58,022 bases of DNA, taken from contig JAJFGW010000043.1 in NCBI GenBank assembly GCA_021775915.1, positions 1 through 58,022 of the forward strand. Direction: 5' to 3'. Positions 1 to 8,678 of the stretch are shown in pieces (the first letter of the stretch is position 1; every line of letters begins with the position of its first letter). This stretch comes from Alphaproteobacteria bacterium (GTDB lineage: Bacteria; Pseudomonadota; Alphaproteobacteria; Micavibrionales; Micavibrionaceae). Position numbers and translations under genes: made by a program. The notes below the pieces were generated by a model. The model was not told the DNA's origin, searched no databases, and was given only the letters and a program-made list of their open reading frames with translations.

Positions 1-385
<385 letters not shown>

Positions 386-447
386 TTATGGCGTTTTTTT
401 GTATTCAGTACTTTGTACGGGAGAGAGGGGTGAATGGATCAAAAATT

Positions 448-1089
448 CTAAGCTTCCTGATCAACAGTACCGCCGGGGCTTTCCGGCGGGGGCGTTGCAC
501 CGTCATCTTTTGCTACGCCGACGCGGGCGGGGCGGAGAAGACGGTTATGCAGGATATAGCCGGGTTCGATTAGTTCAATGATCGTGCCAGCGGGCTGGCC
601 AGTTCCCGGTGCTTCAAACATCGCTTCGTGAAAATTGGGGTCAAACATTTCACCCATAGGTTCGATTTTGTTGATGCCGTGCTTTTCGAGGGTTTTAAGA
701 AGCTCTTTCCCCATGGTCTCAACGCCGGTGATGACGTTTTTAATACGTTCGTCCGTTTCCGCTAAACCTTCGGGAATGGAATCAAGGGCGCGTTTGAAAT
801 TGTCGGAAAAACCGAGCATGTCGCGGGCAAAGTCAGATACGGCATATTTACGGATGTCTTCGCGTTCTTTTAACAGCCGCTTGCGGGTGTTATCTGCCTC
901 GGCCATGGCGCGGAGCATTTGGTCTTTGGCCTGATGTAGCTCGTTTTCCAGTGCAGAAACGCGGTCTTCTTCCGGTTCTTCTTGTGGAGTTTCAGGTTCA
1001 GGGGAACCTTCGTAAGCGTCCTCTGGCTCAGGTGTTAGCCTGTCCTCTTGCTCTTCTTCGTTTCTTTCTTCTTCAGGCATAGTGCTCAT
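448..1089 (-). CDS. grpE: GrpE nucleotide exchange factor
   Basis: GrpE dimerises and drives ADP release from DnaK in the cytosol. The 213-residue protein has the family layout. There is a very acidic disordered N-terminus (residues 1-45, Glu/Pro rich), then a long coiled-coil helix (about 45-110, including the conserved AEADNTRKRLLKEREDIRKY stretch). The C-terminal beta-wing domain carries the PGT and GYILHNRLLRPARVGVAK signature. The tail is short and Pro/Gly rich. The start lies 3 bases after the stop of the upstream secreted-protein gene, so the two are probably co-transcribed. An alternative start is Met4. dnaK follows on the same strand. Confidence 0.97.
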   Translation of the reverse strand: MSTMPEEERNEEEQEDRLTPEPEDAYEGSPEPETPQEEPEEDRVSALENELHQAKDQMLRAMAEADNTRKRLLKEREDIRKYAVSDFARDMLGFSDNFKRALDSIPEGLAETDERIKNVITGVETMGKELLKTLEKHGINKIEPMGEMFDPNFHEAMFEAPGTGQPAGTIIELIEPGYILHNRLLRPARVGVAKDDGATPPPESPGGTVDQEA

Positions 1090-1092
1090 CGC

Positions 1093-2016
1093 TTATTCGT
1101 ACATTCCCGGTGTTTTGGCGTAAACTGTCATTTCACCTAGTTCGATTTCATCTTTTTCAAGCCCGTAGACTGTTTTGTCGACAAAAATATTTCCAACAGG
1201 TTTGCCATTTACAAGTTCCGTGTTGTTATCGGCAAACTGACCTGTTGTGTCAACAAAGTATTGGTACTGCGTATCGGTAAGGGGTGATTCAAAGTCAGGG
1301 TAAATCGTTTCAAGCGGTACCAGATTTTTGGTTTTGGCAAAACTCCGTAGCTTGCCCGTTATGTCCGGATCGTTTTCTCCGCCGGGAACCCACATAACGA
1401 TTGTGCCAATGGGATAAAACCAATAAAGGAGAGAGGTTTTCTTGCCGGGAATATGGTGTGGTTTAAAGCGCCGGGCAAGGGACACATCCCCGGAATCGGG
1501 CAATATCTTCACCATGTTGTCGCTGAGCATTACATTGTAATAATTGGTGTCATTGCCGTTGTGTAGTCTGATTTGCTGCGTTTCATTGGATATGATGTCT
1601 TGCCGGTTCATGACAATGTCAGCCACCGGCATCTGTGTGTTTTGATTGCACTGATAATGGGCATATTGAGGCTGGCTTCTCATATCAACAGTGATGCCTT
1701 CGACCGCTATATCAAGGTAAATGTCTCTGTATTCGGCGCTGTAACCGTAATTGCTTAGTTCCGCGCAGCCATTTACGACATAGGGGTTGGTAATTCGCAG
1801 GATAAACTGGTCTTCAGTCAGCTCCGGCTTGCGAACGAGAGAGATGACATTATCGTTAGGCAGGCCGGACCAGTATTTGCTGGAATAAGGCTCGCCTTTA
1901 TCATCCAGTTCAGCGCTGCCGTGATAATGGCCTCCGTTAGGAATTTGGGCGTAAGCCATGCCTGCAAAGACCATGATGGTCAGGCAGATAAAAGGTAATA
2001 GTTTTTTAAAAGTCAT
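1093..2016 (-). CDS. Secreted protein of unknown function
   Basis: I do not recognise this family. The start at 2016 is chosen because GAGGG lies 7 bases upstream and the product then begins with a clean signal peptide (MTFKKLLPF, a hydrophobic core, and an AYA-Q cleavage site near residue 24). That gives 307 residues. A longer reading from 2052 would put twelve residues in front of the signal. The mature chain is rich in Tyr, Asn and Asp, has no membrane segment after the signal, and holds about two cysteines. It is therefore probably periplasmic or extracellular. It ends 3 bases before grpE and probably shares a transcript with it. No link to protein folding can be shown from sequence alone. 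Confidence 0.8.
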   Translation of the reverse strand: MTFKKLLPFICLTIMVFAGMAYAQIPNGGHYHGSAELDDKGEPYSSKYWSGLPNDNVISLVRKPELTEDQFILRITNPYVVNGCAELSNYGYSAEYRDIYLDIAVEGITVDMRSQPQYAHYQCNQNTQMPVADIVMNRQDIISNETQQIRLHNGNDTNYYNVMLSDNMVKILPDSGDVSLARRFKPHHIPGKKTSLLYWFYPIGTIVMWVPGGENDPDITGKLRSFAKTKNLVPLETIYPDFESPLTDTQYQYFVDTTGQFADNNTELVNGKPVGNIFVDKTVYGLEKDEIELGEMTVYAKTPGMYE

Positions 2017-2121
2017 TTTGTCCCTCAACATAAGCCCGTTAATTGTTGCCACAGTTTAACGGTAAAGAAACACCTACGTAAATCCCCTTGGGTAAAGTTA
2101 TCCTGCATATCTCCTGTGCAC

Positions 2122-2149
2122 TTGACATTTTTATTCATGTTCTTACATT
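2122..2149 (+). promoter_or_regulatory. Putative sigma-70 promoter of rph-rdgB
   Basis: TTGACA (2122-2127) and TACATT (2144-2149) are separated by 16 bases in the divergent gap upstream of rph. The -35 box is perfect, the -10 fair, and the spacer one base short of ideal. The predicted start near 2156 would leave a leader of about 30 bases. Confidence 0.5.
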
Positions 2150-2186
2150 CAGGCCAAATTTTGAACCCTTTAAAAACGAGGCTTTT

Positions 2187-2915
2187 ATGAATAGACCATC
2201 CGGACGCTCTGCTGATGTTATGCGGCATGTTGAATTGATTACTGATGTTTCCAAACATGCGGAAGGCTCCTGCATGGTGAAATTTGGCGATACGCATGTG
2301 CTGTGTACGGCCTCGGTTGAGGAGTCGGTGCCGCGCTGGCGCAAGGGGTCGGGGCAGGGCTGGGTCACGGCGGAATATGGCATGTTGCCGCGCTCCACCG
2401 GCAAGCGTATGGATCGCGAAGCCTCTCGCGGCAAGCAGACCGGGCGGACGCTGGAAATTCAGCGCCTGATTGCGCGGGCGTTGCGCGGGGTGGTTGATTT
2501 GCACGTGCTTGGTGAGCGTCAGGTGCGCGTCGATTGCGATGTGATACAGGCCGATGGCGGTACGCGCACGGCCTCGATTACCGGCGCTTATGTCGCGCTT
2601 TACATGGCGATGCAGCACATGGTGAAGGTTAAGCTCTGCGCGGAAATGCCGATTAAAGATAGTGTCGCGGCTATTTCTTGCGGCGTGTATGATGGCGTGC
2701 CGGTGCTTGATCTGGATTACGATGAAGATTCGACGGCGGATACGGATGCTAACTTTGTCATTACCGGCAGTGGCGGTGTGATTGAAATTCAGGGCACGGC
2801 AGAAAAAGCGCCATTTTCCGAAGCTGAATTTTTTGAGCTGTTCGAGCTTGCCAAGGGAGGCTGTGCTGATCTTGTGCAGTTGCAAAAGGCGGCGCTGGGT
2901 CTTGATGAAGCGTAA
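2187..2915 (+). CDS. rph: Ribonuclease PH
   Basis: This phosphorolytic 3'-5' exoribonuclease trims tRNA 3' ends. The 242-residue product matches the family length of about 238. It opens MNRPSGR, the usual RNase PH start, and carries the signatures [27 protein letters not shown] and the phosphate-site segment [19 protein letters not shown]. The start at 2187 has GAGG about 6 bases upstream; an in-frame extension back to 2088 has no such support and no family counterpart. The last bases overlap the start of rdgB by 11, so the pair is translationally coupled. The rph-rdgB-hemW neighbourhood is common in alphaproteobacteria. Confidence 0.97.
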   Translation: MNRPSGRSADVMRHVELITDVSKHAEGSCMVKFGDTHVLCTASVEESVPRWRKGSGQGWVTAEYGMLPRSTGKRMDREASRGKQTGRTLEIQRLIARALRGVVDLHVLGERQVRVDCDVIQADGGTRTASITGAYVALYMAMQHMVKVKLCAEMPIKDSVAAISCGVYDGVPVLDLDYDEDSTADTDANFVITGSGGVIEIQGTAEKAPFSEAEFFELFELAKGGCADLVQLQKAALGLDEA

Positions 2916-3501
2916 ATTCAAAGAAGACAAGCTTGTTCTTGCCACTCATAACAGCGGCAAGGTAAAGGAAATCGGGCGGCTGCTCGCTCCCTATGTGCAG
3001 GAGTTTGTGAGCGCTGGAGAACTGGGGTTGTCCGAGCCGGAGGAAACCGGGGATACTTTCACCGCAAATGCGATTTTAAAGGCGCAGGCTGCAGCACAGG
3101 AAAGCGGGCAGGTGGCGTTGGCTGATGATAGTGGCCTGAGCGTAACGGCCCTAAACGGAGAGCCGGGTATTTATTCTGCGCGCTGGGCGGGCGAAGACAA
3201 AGATTTCGGCGCGGCGATGCAGCAGGTTCATGACAGGCTGGGTGATAGCGAAGACCGCTCTGCCGCCTTTATTTGTGTTCTGGCGCTCGCGTGGCCGGAC
3301 GGTCATGTCGAAACATTCGAAGGCCGGGCAGACGGGCAGATTATCTGGCCATTACGCGGTGATGAAGGGTTTGGTTATGACCCTATGTTTGAGCCGGAGG
3401 GGCACGATCGTACTTTTGCCGCGATGACCATAGAAGAAAAACAGGCGATTAGCCACAGGGCGCGGGCTTTTGCCAAAATGGTTGAAAATTGTTTTGAGTA
3501 G
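2905..3501 (+). CDS. rdgB: dITP/XTP pyrophosphatase (RdgB/HAM1)
   Basis: This house-cleaning enzyme hydrolyses dITP, dXTP and XTP to monophosphates so that deaminated purines stay out of DNA and RNA. The 198-residue product has the HAM1 fold signatures: [10 protein letters not shown] near the N-terminus, [14 protein letters not shown], the catalytic [23 protein letters not shown] block, and GFGYDPMF-P followed by SHRARAF at the C-terminus. The start is the ATG inside the last codons of rph; the reading frame open back to 2782 is only a shadow of rph. Confidence 0.97.
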   Translation: MKRKFKEDKLVLATHNSGKVKEIGRLLAPYVQEFVSAGELGLSEPEETGDTFTANAILKAQAAAQESGQVALADDSGLSVTALNGEPGIYSARWAGEDKDFGAAMQQVHDRLGDSEDRSAAFICVLALAWPDGHVETFEGRADGQIIWPLRGDEGFGYDPMFEPEGHDRTFAAMTIEEKQAISHRARAFAKMVENCFE

Positions 3502-3517
3502 CAATTCGCTACAATAG

Positions 3518-3546
3518 TTGACATATTTCTGTAGGTTGTGTATTGT
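3518..3546 (+). promoter_or_regulatory. Putative sigma-70 promoter
   Basis: TTGACA (3518-3523), a 17-base spacer and TATTGT (3541-3546) lie just after rdgB and upstream of the small gene at 3584. The boxes match consensus at 6/6 and 4/6. The gene downstream therefore probably has its own transcript. Confidence 0.6.
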
Positions 3547-3583
3547 TTAGCGCGAATTCTGATTTATTAAAAGGAAGTTTGTG

Positions 3584-3871
3584 ATGATTAAAATTGATAG
3601 TATTCGACGTTCATATTTGTGGCCGTTTAACAGGGTGGCGCAGGTTACTTGTCAGGAACGGGAAGCTACGACTTTTACAAACTATTTTGGCACAAGCTTT
3701 CATTATATGGACGCTGGAGACAGGTTAAAAGTTACGATAAAAAATGAATTTGCTTATAAGGCAGGTGACCGGATTGCTTTGATTGATTTGTGCCCGCAAA
3801 ATCGGGATAAATTTCGGGTTTCTAATGAAAACCCCTGTGAAGGGAATGGAAGTCCTGAAATTAAGCGTTGA
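3584..3871 (+). CDS. Small hypothetical protein
   Basis: The 95-residue product is not recognised. The ATG at 3584 is preferred over the GTG three bases earlier because AAGGAAG (3571-3577) then sits at normal spacing. The protein has no signal peptide or membrane segment. Its middle (residues about 38-70) alternates charged and hydrophobic residues as in a beta-rich fold, with two cysteines at about 24 and 64 and another near 86. A strong promoter lies just upstream. It may be cytosolic; no function is proposed. Confidence 0.65.
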   Translation: MIKIDSIRRSYLWPFNRVAQVTCQEREATTFTNYFGTSFHYMDAGDRLKVTIKNEFAYKAGDRIALIDLCPQNRDKFRVSNENPCEGNGSPEIKR

Positions 3872-3975
3872 TAAAATTTATCAACGAGTATGAAGCATCG
3901 TAATGTACTCATTTGTTGCTTGTACTGTAAAATTTGTTTATTAAGAGATTAATTTTTTTAGGGAGATTATTAGAG

Positions 3976-4359
3976 ATGAAAAAGATACAAAAACACATGA
4001 TACGCGTGCAGGCCGGAATGGTTGTGGCTTTGCTTGCGGGTATGCATGAAGCGCAGGCTAACGATTTCAGCAATATTGCTGAAAATATAACGCACTCGCT
4101 GGAAGAGGTTCCGGGGCTTTTGACTGGTCTGGCTTATCTGATGGGGCTTATGCTTGGTGTTCTGGGTGTTCTTAAAGTTAAGGACCATGTTGAAAACCCG
4201 ACGCAGACACCACTCAAAGACGGTGCTATTCGTATGGCCAGCGGCGGCGCACTTTTTGCCCTGCCGATTGTTTATGAATCAATGCAGAACACGATTGGTG
4301 ATACGTCTGTGTTTGTTAGTCCGGCGACACTGACCCGCGTTGAATTCAACATTCGTTAG
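3976..4359 (+). CDS. IcmD/DotP-like small membrane protein (type IVB secretion family)
   Basis: The 127-residue product starts with a signal-like segment (MKKIQKHMIRVQ, a hydrophobic core, then EAQA-N). Two membrane helices follow, at about residues 50-70 and 85-105. Between them lies VKDHVENPTQTPL, which closely resembles the FKAHKDNPTQVPI segment of Legionella IcmD/DotP and its relatives IcmC/DotE and DotV. In that family these small inner-membrane proteins belong to Dot/Icm-type conjugation or secretion machines. No other Dot/Icm gene is present here, so this is a solitary copy whose partners are unknown. GGGAGA lies 9 bases before the chosen start; the frame is open upstream to 3934 but without support. 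hemW follows 11 bases downstream. Confidence 0.7.
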   Translation: MKKIQKHMIRVQAGMVVALLAGMHEAQANDFSNIAENITHSLEEVPGLLTGLAYLMGLMLGVLGVLKVKDHVENPTQTPLKDGAIRMASGGALFALPIVYESMQNTIGDTSVFVSPATLTRVEFNIR

Positions 4360-4370
4360 GAAGACCCGGT

Positions 4371-5534
4371 ATGGATGAGAACGGCAAGACTCCGTTGTTC
4401 GGAGTCTATGTCCACTGGCCGTTCTGTGCGTCCAAATGTCCTTATTGCGATTTTAATTCTCATGTGCGCGAGGCCGTGGACCATCAGGCCTGGCGCATTT
4501 CTATGTTAAGCGAAATTGATTATTATGCGTCCCTGACACCGGGGCGGACGGTAAGCTCGATATTTTTCGGTGGCGGTACACCTTCGTTGATGGAGCCGGA
4601 GACGGTCGAGGCTATCATCGACTGTGTTCAGAAGTGCTGGCATATTTCCAATGATTGCGAGATCACGTTAGAGGCCAATCCGACTTCGGTTGAGGCGGGT
4701 AAGTTTAAAGCGTTTCGGCAGGCGGGGGTTAATCGTGTGTCGCTCGGTGTGCAGGCGCTGAATGACGATGAGCTGAAATTTCTTGGGCGCAAGCATAATG
4801 TTAGTGAAGCGCTTAAAGCCATTGAAATAGCGAGGGAAAACTTCGATCGTTTCAGTTTTGATTTGATCTATGCGCGGCCAAACCAATCCATCAAAGATTG
4901 GCAGGAAGAACTTGAAAACGCTTTGAAATTTTCCGCCGAGCACCTGTCGCTTTATCAATTGACGATCGAGCAGGGCACGCCCTTTTACATGCAGCATAAG
5001 CGCGGCGAATTTAAGGTGCCGGATAATGATTTGGCGGGAGAACTTTATGAGGTGACGCAGGCCATTTTGAATGATGCCGGGATGCCTGCTTATGAAGTTT
5101 CCAACCATGCCGCTGCCGGGCAGGAGTCACGCCACAATATGACCTATTGGCGTTATGAGGATTATGTCGGGGTTGGCCCCGGCGCTCACGGGCGGTTAAC
5201 GCTGGATGGCAAAAAGCAGGCGACACGCGGACACCGCGCTCCGGAAATTTGGAGGGAGCGTGTGATTGAATGCGGTCATGGAAGCCATGAGTTTGAAGAG
5301 ATTAGTTGTGAACAGCGTGTTACTGAAAGCCTGATGATGGGGCTGCGCTTACGTGATGGTGTATCGCTGGCGCGTTTGTCCGATGAGGCCGGGAAGCCTT
5401 GGGATGAATATCTGGATGGAGCAAAAGTAAAAGCTCTTATTGATGAGGGCATGCTGGTTTTAACTGAAGGTCGATTGCACGCAACCTCTGCCGGATTACA
5501 GCGACTCAATGGTGTTCTGAGGTTTTTGCTTTGA
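4371..5534 (+). CDS. hemW: HemW, radical-SAM heme chaperone (HemN-like)
   Basis: The 387-residue protein has the radical SAM cluster ligands C19, C23 and C26 in the motif HWPFCASKCPYCDFNSH. The glycine-rich FFGGGTPSL follows near residue 65, and GVGPGAHGR in the C-terminal region. HemW binds heme and is thought to deliver it to respiratory enzymes; it lacks the extra N-terminal cysteine pattern of true coproporphyrinogen dehydrogenase HemN. AGGAAG lies before the ATG at normal distance. It stands at the end of the rph-rdgB-(two small genes)-hemW run, a common alphaproteobacterial order apart from the inserted genes. Confidence 0.95.
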   Translation: MDENGKTPLFGVYVHWPFCASKCPYCDFNSHVREAVDHQAWRISMLSEIDYYASLTPGRTVSSIFFGGGTPSLMEPETVEAIIDCVQKCWHISNDCEITLEANPTSVEAGKFKAFRQAGVNRVSLGVQALNDDELKFLGRKHNVSEALKAIEIARENFDRFSFDLIYARPNQSIKDWQEELENALKFSAEHLSLYQLTIEQGTPFYMQHKRGEFKVPDNDLAGELYEVTQAILNDAGMPAYEVSNHAAAGQESRHNMTYWRYEDYVGVGPGAHGRLTLDGKKQATRGHRAPEIWRERVIECGHGSHEFEEISCEQRVTESLMMGLRLRDGVSLARLSDEAGKPWDEYLDGAKVKALIDEGMLVLTEGRLHATSAGLQRLNGVLRFLL

Positions 5535-5538
5535 TTAT

Positions 5539-7119
5539 TTATTGAGCCGGTGCCGCGCCTTGCGTTGCCTGCAGGAGCATTTGTAAATCTGTGCCGTTGA
5601 GTAGAGCCTGTCCCTCTTTATTGAATTCCAGATTATAGGCCCTGATATCACGCCCGGCTTTATCTTTTTCTATTTGTCCGACCATCTTCACAATAGCAAG
5701 CATGGACAAGCTGTCTTTGATGCTTTTTTGTTTGCCGTCATCGATGTCTGGGTTGGAAGAAGCAGTGCTCAGGGCTTCTATTAAATCATCAAGTCCGAAT
5801 ATTTCTGTTTTAGCGCTACCGGTCAGGCCCATTTTTGCGCTGATATCTGCCGTTAGCGCGCCGTTTGTAAGCACATTATATTGTTTGTTACCAAAGACGG
5901 TGTCTTTAAGCGTGATGTTTGTTTGTGCCTGCGTCAGGAGTTGCGGGAGAACCATAATAGCCTGTAGCCCCACGAATTTACTCGCCGCCGGGTTTTGCAT
6001 GCTGCCTTGTATTGATGTGCGGCCCAGGTCGATGATTTCTTTATAGGGCAGGTTGTTCATACTTAAATCAAAATTTATATGGTCCGGGGTGGCCTGATTA
6101 TATTCTTCTGTTATGGGCGCAAATTCAAAACCGTTATAGGCTAGTCTCAGCCCCATATTGACAGCCCCGGCGTGAAACCCGTTCATATTAAAGCCAAAGG
6201 CTCCATTGCCTATTTTAAGAAGCCCGGCGGGTGACCCCGGTATCGACGGCGTGGTCAGGGTCAAATCCTTTAAGCTTATGGTGAAATCAAAGCCATCCCA
6301 GGCGTTGCCCATAAAATCAGCGATAAGATTATAAAGCCCTATAACATGGGGGCCGCTGGCGCTTGGTTCGTCTCCGCCTTCATAGCTTTCGGCAATAGCG
6401 CCAATTTTTTCCTGATAATCCAGAGCGGCATCAATGGAATAGTCATATATGGTAGAGTTTATAGCGAGTTCCTTGATACGGGCACGGCTGTTATCGCGGT
6501 CAAAATACATCTGGAAATCCGATACTTTAAAATCAGCCGGGCCAGACCAGAGATGTTGTTTGTTTTCCTTCAGGTCATAAATGATTCTGGTGTTTGGTAT
6601 AATGATACGGGTTTGGTCCGTATGGTGCTTGATACTGATATCTTTGTATTGCGCGTTTATTTTTATAAAGTTTTTGAGCTTTTTATGCCAGATTCCAGCA
6701 AAACTCTGGGAGCTTATATTCGCTGTCAGGACGGGTTTATTGTCGGCGCCGTAATGAATAACGGGTGTGGGGAGAGCGACGGTCATTTTCCACTGCTCAT
6801 CCGTATCGCCGGGCAGGGCATTGATGGAGATCATGCCAATTTCTGTATAAGAGCCGTCTTTTAGTTTGAGTGATAAATGCGGCAGGGTTACCGCATAGTA
6901 GCTATCGCTGGGTTCGACCATTAACTGGCCTTCCCTCATAAGGGTCGCGCCGTGTGTTTTAGCGGCATCCTCATATTGACCCAGCATATCTTTAAAAATT
7001 GTTTCCAGGCTTTGCGCCTCTTCTTTAGTTGTTTTTGCGTAAGCCTGTATGTTCAGCATCAGAAAGAAGATTGTGAAAACTGAAAGGAAAACTGTGATTT
7101 GAGGAAGGCGCCGTGCCAT
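5539..7119 (-). CDS. Large secreted protein of unknown function
   Basis: The 526-residue product has a signal peptide (MARRLPQITVFLSVF, core, AYA-K near residue 29), so it is exported. The mature part is rich in beta-type sequence with repeated short hydrophobic-polar alternation, many Asn and Thr, and no cysteine. This recalls the elongated AsmA/DUF945-like periplasmic proteins, but I cannot confirm membership. GGAG lies 9 bases before the start. It converges with hemW, 4 bases apart, and diverges from the SUV3-like gene across an 85-base gap that must hold both promoters. Confidence 0.75.
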   Translation of the reverse strand: MARRLPQITVFLSVFTIFFLMLNIQAYAKTTKEEAQSLETIFKDMLGQYEDAAKTHGATLMREGQLMVEPSDSYYAVTLPHLSLKLKDGSYTEIGMISINALPGDTDEQWKMTVALPTPVIHYGADNKPVLTANISSQSFAGIWHKKLKNFIKINAQYKDISIKHHTDQTRIIIPNTRIIYDLKENKQHLWSGPADFKVSDFQMYFDRDNSRARIKELAINSTIYDYSIDAALDYQEKIGAIAESYEGGDEPSASGPHVIGLYNLIADFMGNAWDGFDFTISLKDLTLTTPSIPGSPAGLLKIGNGAFGFNMNGFHAGAVNMGLRLAYNGFEFAPITEEYNQATPDHINFDLSMNNLPYKEIIDLGRTSIQGSMQNPAASKFVGLQAIMVLPQLLTQAQTNITLKDTVFGNKQYNVLTNGALTADISAKMGLTGSAKTEIFGLDDLIEALSTASSNPDIDDGKQKSIKDSLSMLAIVKMVGQIEKDKAGRDIRAYNLEFNKEGQALLNGTDLQMLLQATQGAAPAQ

Positions 7120-7204
7120 GTGCTTTTTCTCCGGGGGATTAGACTTTTATTAAGTTAACAAAAAAGAGAGAAGGTCGCAATGCAGCTTGCAGGAAGCTGT
7201 TTCT

Positions 7205-8302
7205 ATGATTATATTACGCTCCATGTTAGAGACAGACCGTAAACAACTAAAATTAACGGATGAGGGCGAGATTTATTTTCAGCCTGACCCGACCAACCCG
7301 CTTCCGGGGCTGCTTGTCGGCCAGATAGTAAAAGGCAAAAGCCTTCTGCAGCCTGGTGCTGTGGCCGTGAATAAGGACGTTGATGACGAAAAGGTCAAAG
7401 AATGGCTTCAGGTGTATGTTGATGACATTTTACAGCCGCTTGTCGTTTTGAAAGATGAGGAGAAAATACAGGCTCCGGCGCGAGAGGTTACCGATAAGCT
7501 TTATGAGGCGCTGGGGATTTTGCCGCGCGCGGAGCTGGAAAAATCAATTTCTGAACTGGACGAAGAAGGCCGCCGTGCTTTGCGCCAAAGAAAAGTAAGG
7601 CTCGGCCCTGTGCTTGTCTTTTTGCCGCTTTTGAGTAAACCGGCCTCTGTGCGGCTGCGGGCGCTGCTCTGGAATATTTGGCATGATAAGAAGCTTCCGG
7701 CGCAGATTCCCAATGATGGTGTGACCTCGATTTCGGTTGCAGAGCAGGAGATAGATCCGCTTTATTACCGTTCGATTGGCTATCCTGTTTACGGGACGCG
7801 CGCCATTCGGGTGGATATGCTGGATCGCTTGATCGGCGCTGTTTATGATAGTGCCGATAAGGGCGTGTTTAAAGCGCAGCATGCCATGGCCGAATGGCTC
7901 GGATGCCCTATCTCTGATTTGTATGGTGTGCTGGAAGCGATGGATCATAAGAAAATTCATGATCCGGCGGATGATGTGCAGGAAAAGGAAAAAGAGGCGC
8001 AGAAGGAAGAGTCAAAAGAGGGTGAACTAAAGGAGGAAACTGTTTCTGAAGAAAAGAAGCCCTCTGAAGAAAAGCCGGAGCTGGCAACATTCCGCCTTCG
8101 TAAAGGTAGAGCTTACGGCAAGCCGCCGCAGCAGGAAAAAAGAAGAGAGCAAAAGCCTGTTAGGAAGTCACAAAAACCAAAGAAAGCACCGGTGAAGAAA
8201 AAAGAGCAGAAAGAACGTGTTATGTCTGCCGGTGCAGCTAAAAAGATGGAAAACTCTCCCTTTGCCATGCTTAAAGATTTAAAAGTACAGAGTAAGGATT
8301 AG
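7205..8302 (+). CDS. Stand-alone C-terminal domain of the alphaproteobacterial SUV3-like helicase
   Basis: The 365-residue protein matches, from memory of the family, the region after the helicase core in the large alphaproteobacterial SUV3-like helicases. It has the linker (GEIYFQPDP...GLLVGQI), a helical segment VKEWLQVYVDDILQPL, the hallmark KVRLGPVLVFLPLL followed by KPASVRLRALLW (about residues 125-155), and IGYPVYGTRAIRVDMLDRL. A Lys/Glu-rich tail ends NSPFAMLKDLK, which is also how the full-length proteins end. No Walker A, DEAD/H or other helicase motif is present. The ATG at 7205 has AGGA about 10 bases upstream; an in-frame TTG at 7187 is a weaker alternative. The basic tail (about residues 290-350) suggests nucleic acid binding. 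Function unknown. Confidence 0.75.
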   Translation: MIILRSMLETDRKQLKLTDEGEIYFQPDPTNPLPGLLVGQIVKGKSLLQPGAVAVNKDVDDEKVKEWLQVYVDDILQPLVVLKDEEKIQAPAREVTDKLYEALGILPRAELEKSISELDEEGRRALRQRKVRLGPVLVFLPLLSKPASVRLRALLWNIWHDKKLPAQIPNDGVTSISVAEQEIDPLYYRSIGYPVYGTRAIRVDMLDRLIGAVYDSADKGVFKAQHAMAEWLGCPISDLYGVLEAMDHKKIHDPADDVQEKEKEAQKEESKEGELKEETVSEEKKPSEEKPELATFRLRKGRAYGKPPQQEKRREQKPVRKSQKPKKAPVKKKEQKERVMSAGAAKKMENSPFAMLKDLKVQSKD

Positions 8303-8312
8303 CGGTTTTTCT

Positions 8313-8678
8313 ATGCGTATATTTTGTTTTATTTCTGTTTTTCTATTTTTTGCCGGGTTCATTTTTCCAGCAGGAGCTGCGCAATTCTCCGGTTCTTACC
8401 TTTTGCAGGTTTGCGAGATGGATAAGAAGGGCAAGGAAAAATCAGAAGGTGGTCACGCTACGTGCCAAGCCTATATTTCCGGCGTAATTGATTATCACAA
8501 TGTTTTGCGCTCATTAAAAATCGCCCCTAAGGTCGATATTTGTATTCCTCAAAACGTGACGTTGAATGAGCTACATAGCGTGGTTTTAGCTTTCTTGCGC
8601 TCTCACGGTGAGCATGATGGCTTTGTCGCTGCCCCGGCTGTGACGATGGCGCTTTACGAAGTTTATCCTTGCAGGTGA
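8313..8678 (+). CDS. Secreted Rap1a/Tai-like protein
   Basis: The 121-residue product has a signal peptide ending near AGA-A (about residue 23). The mature domain has the spacing seen in the Rap1a/Tai immunity-protein family: LLQVCE, CQAYISGVID, VDICIPQNVTLNELHSVVLAFL, and a closing VTMALYEVYPC. The four cysteines probably form two disulfides in the periplasm. In Serratia, Rap1a proteins neutralise type VI amidase toxins, but many family members stand alone with no toxin next to them, as here. It begins 10 bases after the SUV3-like gene and its last 16 bases overlap the convergent permease gene. Confidence 0.7.
   Translation: MRIFCFISVFLFFAGFIFPAGAAQFSGSYLLQVCEMDKKGKEKSEGGHATCQAYISGVIDYHNVLRSLKIAPKVDICIPQNVTLNELHSVVLAFLRSHGEHDGFVAAPAVTMALYEVYPCR

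Noticed and set aside
2025-2945. Long open frame on the minus strand opposite rph and the start of rdgB
   Set aside because: It is antisense to two well-supported genes, has no ribosome binding site or family signature, and its composition (Arg/His rich) is that of a reverse-frame shadow.
7187-7204. TTG start of the SUV3-like C-terminal protein
   Set aside because: The ATG at 7205 has the ribosome binding site AGGA at a reasonable distance; the TTG has none.
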